Both the position numbers and the translations under genes were made by a program. 64,000 bases of DNA from Verrucomicrobiaceae bacterium. GTDB lineage: Bacteria > Verrucomicrobiota > Verrucomicrobiia > Verrucomicrobiales > Verrucomicrobiaceae. The notes beneath the pieces are model-generated. The model was not told the origin of the DNA. It ran no database searches and saw nothing but the letters and a program-made list of their open reading frames with translations. This document shows positions 60,785 to 64,000 of this stretch, piece by piece. The stretch covers positions 33,933-97,932 of the forward strand of contig JAEUHM010000034.1 of assembly GCA_016795485.1 (NCBI GenBank), written 5' to 3'. Each line of letters begins with the position of its first letter. Position 1 is the stretch's first letter.

Positions 60785-63700
60785 ATGAAAAAGCTGCTCT
60801 ACCCCGCATTCTTTGCCACTCTCGTTGCCGCCCTCTCCGCTTACGCAGTCACCCCCCAGGAGATGCAGCAGCGCCAGCAGGCCATCGTGACGGAGATGCC
60901 TGCGATGAAGAACCAGCCGGAGGCTTTTTCCGGTCTGGTGAAGCATCCCGGACTCAGCGCCAGCACCTGGGTGCGCTTTCCCTTCGTGCAAAATCCAGGC
61001 AGCTTCGGCATCGACCGCAAAGGCCGCGTCTTCGTCGCAGAGGTGAACCGCTTTTGGCAGGGCGTGCCGGATCTTCGCGGCATCAATGAGTTCATCCGCG
61101 GTGACTTTCAGTCCCGGACTTTGGAGGATCGCGTGAAGCTGCAAAACTCCATCCCAGGCCGTGTGCCGGAGGGTTTTTGGACCAACACCGCCGACCGCCT
61201 CATCCGTCTGGAGGATGCTGATGGCAATGGCGCGGCCGACAAGCGTTCGGTCTTCGCGGACAGCTTTTATGAGCAGCTCGACGGCCTCGGCTTCTCCGTG
61301 CTGCCGGAGGATGACGCCGTTTATTTCACCTGCATCCCGAGTGTGCGGAAGCTCACCGACGCGAATGATGATGGCGTCGCTGACACCAATGATCCGCTGG
61401 TCACTGGCTTCGGCGTGCGTGTTTCCTTCATCGGTCACGATCTGCACGGCATCGTGCGCGGGCCGGACGGGCGTCTGTATTTCAGCGTCGGAGACCGCGG
61501 CTATCATGTGACCACGAAGGAGGGCAAGGTGCTCGCCGAGGGCGGCAAGGGAGCGATCTTCCGCTGCGAGTCCGACGGCACCGGCTTTGAGGTCTTTTGC
61601 CACGGCCTGCGCAACCCCACCGAGCTGGCCTTCGACGAGCACGGCAATCTTTTCACCTTCGACAACACTGGCGACATCGGGGACAAGGCGCGCATGGTCT
61701 ATGCACTGGAGGGCACGGACTCCGGCTGGGACATGAGCCACCAGTGCGCACATCAATATGTGGACCACATGGACTGGGAGCAGTTTCATCCGAAGGTGAG
61801 TGTGTGGGTGGCTGAGAAGATGTTTGCCACGCAGGGCGAAAACCGTCCGCAGTGGGCCTATCCGCCTGCGGCAAATGTGAGCCGCGGCCCCTCTGGCCTC
61901 GCGTGGATCACGGGGCAGTCCGCGCCGGAGGATCTGCGTGGGAAGTTCCTGCTCGCCGACTACGGCGGCGCACCGCAGAGCTGCAAGATCACCGCCTATG
62001 GTGTGAAGGGCAGCGGCGCGGGCTTCGCGGTCGCCAGCGAAGAGGTGGTGGTCGAAGGCGTGGGTGCCAGCGATGTCGAGCAGGGCTTCGACGGCAGCAT
62101 CTACATCTGCGATTTTGGCGGCGGCTGGTCCGTGAACTCCAACGGCGCCATTCACAAGCTCACGCCCAAAGATGCTGCTTTGCAGAACGCGGCTGCAGAA
62201 CTCGCCGCGGAGTTTAAGCGCGGTCTGGCCACCGATACGCCTGACCAACTCGCCTCCGCGCTGGTATCGCCCGACCGCCGTTTGCGCCAGATGGCACAGC
62301 TCGAGCTCGTGAAGCGCGGTGAAGCGGGTCAGGTCGTGCTGCTCGCCGCCGCCAAAAACGCCGCGCTTCCGGTCACGAGCCGATTGAACGGCGTCTGGGG
62401 TCTGGGGCAGCTCGCGCGGCAGAAGCAAGCCGCCGCATCCACCGCGCTCATCGAACTCTCGAAAGACGCCGAAGCCGAAATCCGCGCCAATGCCGCCCGT
62501 GCGCTTGGCGATGCAGATGGCGAAGGCGTGCAGACGCGTTTGCTTGAGATGGCCGGTGATGAATCACAGCGCGTGCGCTCGCTCGCCATCATCGCGCTGA
62601 GTCGTGTCGCGAAAAATGGCGATGCATCCGCCCTCGCGGCCGTTCATGCGGCGGCAAAGGCCAACGCGGGTGCCGACATCGTGCTGCGTCATGCCTGCGG
62701 CACCGCTTTGAAGCGCCTCGGCACGGTGGAAAGCGCCGTCGCGCTCGCCAGCGATGCCAGTGCGGAGCTTCGCCTGCTCGCCGTGCTTCAGCTTCGTCAT
62801 CAGGAGAGCGCCGAACTCGTCCGTTTCCTGGCCGACAAAGACACCGCCATTCGCGATGAAGCCATCCGCGCCATCTACGACACCGCGGCGCTCGACACGG
62901 CGGCTGGCGAGGCTTTGGCAAAACTGACGCCTGCCGCCGACATGCCGCTGCTCGTGCAGCGCCGCATCGCGTGTGCCAGCTACCGCAAGGGCGGTGCCGA
63001 TCACGCGCATCTGCTCCTCAAGCACGCTGCCAATGCCTCGCTCGATCTCAGCGTGCGCGAGGCCGCGCTGCATGGATTGCGCCTGTGGGAAAAACGCATC
63101 ACCACCGATCCCGTGCTCGGCGGCTACCGACCGATCCCAGGCGAGGCACGCAGCCTCAAGGATCTCGCCGGAACCATTGGCGATGCTTTGAAGCAGTTCC
63201 TCGCCAGTAACCCGCCGCCCCGGCTCGCCGCGCTCGGCTTGAAGCTCGCCGATGACACCGGAATCCAGCTTGAAACAACCACGCTCGCCTCCCTCGTCGC
63301 GGATGCGAAACAGCAGGCTGCCGTCCGCACCGCCGCGCTCGACAGCCTTGTCAAATCCACCCCTGATGAAGCCCGCAAGCTCGTCGCCGCGCATCTGACG
63401 GACGCGAATGCTGAAGTCGCCGCCGCCGCGCTGCGTCATGGCCTCGCGATGAAGCTTGACGGCCTCGTCGATGCCGCCCGCAAGGCCGCCGACAGCGGTC
63501 CGCTGCCCGCCGCGCGTGCCGGTTTGGAAATCATCGCCGCGCTGCATCCTGCTGAGGCTTTGGAGCGCTGGACGAAGCGCGAATCCAACGGCCTGCGCCG
63601 TGAGCTGTGGCTCGATCTCTTCCTCGCCCTGCAAACCTCGAAGGACACCAACGCGCAGCAGGCAGCCACCACCTTTGCCGCCAGCGCCATGGATGCCGTG

Positions 63701-64000
63701 CCCATGCTCAGCATCACCGGCGGCGATCCTAAGGCTGGCGAGATCGTGTTCCGCAATCAAGGCGCCTGCCTTCAGTGCCACAAAGTCGGCAATGACGGCG
63801 GCATCCAGGGGCCGGCGCTCGATCTCGTCGCCGAGCGCTTGAAACCCGAGAAGATCGTCGAGTCGCTCGTCAATCCGAACGCTGAGATCGCCGCTGGTTT
63901 TGGCATGTCATCCGTCACGCTCGCCGATGGTGCGCTCGTGGCCGGACGCATCACCGAAGACACGCCGGAGAAGCTCACCGTCATCGGCCTCGATGGCAAA
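60785..64000 (+). CDS. PVC-type haem-binding propeller/HEAT/cytochrome c protein (partial)
   Basis: Starts with ATG and signal peptide (LLYPAFFATLVAALSAYA). It stays open without a stop to the window edge: 1072 residues, incomplete at the 3' end. Residues about 40-470 match the N-terminal beta-propeller of PVC-type membrane-bound dehydrogenases (FGIDRKGRVFVAEV, RPDGRLYFSVGD-like GPDGRLYFSVGDRGYH, GLRNPTELAFDEHGNLFTFDN, DLRGKFLLADYGG). Residues about 480-920 consist of HEAT-like Ala/Leu/Arg repeats. A C-terminal haem motif CLQCHK (Cys995, Cys998, His999) is followed by GNDGGIQGPAL. These proteins are unique to Verrucomicrobia/Planctomycetes. Probably outer-surface oxidation of a sugar. Very G+C rich. 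Confidence 0.9.
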   Translation, partial: MKKLLYPAFFATLVAALSAYAVTPQEMQQRQQAIVTEMPAMKNQPEAFSGLVKHPGLSASTWVRFPFVQNPGSFGIDRKGRVFVAEVNRFWQGVPDLRGINEFIRGDFQSRTLEDRVKLQNSIPGRVPEGFWTNTADRLIRLEDADGNGAADKRSVFADSFYEQLDGLGFSVLPEDDAVYFTCIPSVRKLTDANDDGVADTNDPLVTGFGVRVSFIGHDLHGIVRGPDGRLYFSVGDRGYHVTTKEGKVLAEGGKGAIFRCESDGTGFEVFCHGLRNPTELAFDEHGNLFTFDNTGDIGDKARMVYALEGTDSGWDMSHQCAHQYVDHMDWEQFHPKVSVWVAEKMFATQGENRPQWAYPPAANVSRGPSGLAWITGQSAPEDLRGKFLLADYGGAPQSCKITAYGVKGSGAGFAVASEEVVVEGVGASDVEQGFDGSIYICDFGGGWSVNSNGAIHKLTPKDAALQNAAAELAAEFKRGLATDTPDQLASALVSPDRRLRQMAQLELVKRGEAGQVVLLAAAKNAALPVTSRLNGVWGLGQLARQKQAAASTALIELSKDAEAEIRANAARALGDADGEGVQTRLLEMAGDESQRVRSLAIIALSRVAKNGDASALAAVHAAAKANAGADIVLRHACGTALKRLGTVESAVALASDASAELRLLAVLQLRHQESAELVRFLADKDTAIRDEAIRAIYDTAALDTAAGEALAKLTPAADMPLLVQRRIACASYRKGGADHAHLLLKHAANASLDLSVREAALHGLRLWEKRITTDPVLGGYRPIPGEARSLKDLAGTIGDALKQFLASNPPPRLAALGLKLADDTGIQLETTTLASLVADAKQQAAVRTAALDSLVKSTPDEARKLVAAHLTDANAEVAAAALRHGLAMKLDGLVDAARKAADSGPLPAARAGLEIIAALHPAEALERWTKRESNGLRRELWLDLFLALQTSKDTNAQQAATTFAASAMDAVPMLSITGGDPKAGEIVFRNQGACLQCHKVGNDGGIQGPALDLVAERLKPEKIVESLVNPNAEIAAGFGMSSVTLADGALVAGRITEDTPEKLTVIGLDGK

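Noticed and set aside
60536..62428. Long minus-strand open frame of about 630 codons, and another at 62564-63781
   Set aside because: They lie opposite the PVC-type cytochrome gene, whose plus-strand frame has signal peptide, propeller motifs and a haem site. The antisense products are low-complexity and lack any motif.

Overview
The window looks like chromosomal DNA of a Verrucomicrobium-type bacterium (PVC superphylum). Evidence: a PVC-type beta-propeller/HEAT/cytochrome c giant protein at the right edge, a PEP-CTERM secreted protein, five formylglycine sulfatases, Tat-exported Gfo/Idh/MocA and sulfite-oxidase-type enzymes, 'DGK'-type secreted coiled-coil proteins, and weak or absent Shine-Dalgarno sequences. 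No rRNA, tRNA, CRISPR array or complete mobile element was seen. The species cannot be named from sequence alone.

Left part (0-12 kb). A minus-strand run (4699 down to 66) encodes a BON-like membrane protein, a membrane coiled-coil protein with a helix-hairpin-helix tail, an alpha/beta hydrolase, an HslV/proteasome-like Ntn hydrolase with Ser at the nucleophile position, and a small Cys-rich secreted protein. Housekeeping genes follow: LON-domain protein and SurE (+), an FeS-type (6-4) photolyase and RecF (-), HisS and a secreted PHP phosphoesterase (+), and a Fur-family repressor (-).

12-15.2 kb is accessory DNA: small minus-strand genes (membrane proteins and a GNAT acetyltransferase) separated by three copies of a ~90 bp imperfect palindrome resembling integron attC sites, followed by a decayed IS110-family transposase.

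15-31.5 kb: radical SAM and Zn-alcohol dehydrogenase (-), a large AddA/RecB-like helicase-nuclease (+), a secreted coiled-coil protein (+), then a tight minus-strand operon argA-miaA-GH63-like glucosidase-glycogen debranching enzyme, a divergent class I photolyase (+), and a gamma-glutamylcyclotransferase-like/phytochelatin synthase fusion (-).

31.5-50 kb is a catabolic region. A ROK repressor and a phytanoyl-CoA dioxygenase-type enzyme diverge from an operon of flavin monooxygenase, exported oxidoreductase and sulfatase; a palindrome that could be the ROK operator lies in the divergent promoter. A second operon holds sulfatase, sialate O-acetylesterase-type esterase, beta-helix protein and sulfatase. 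A fourth sulfatase, an isochorismatase-fold hydrolase and a polysaccharide deacetylase lie nearby. Together they suggest use of sulfated, acetylated glycans. YicC and an acetyl-esterase-like hydrolase follow.

50-64 kb: a PEP-CTERM protein with a clear terminator, a very large secreted GH13 amylase, an SDR reductase, then a visibly G+C-richer block with a ceramidase-like protein, a SorAB-like sulfite dehydrogenase pair, a fifth sulfatase, and the PVC-type cytochrome protein, which runs off the right edge.
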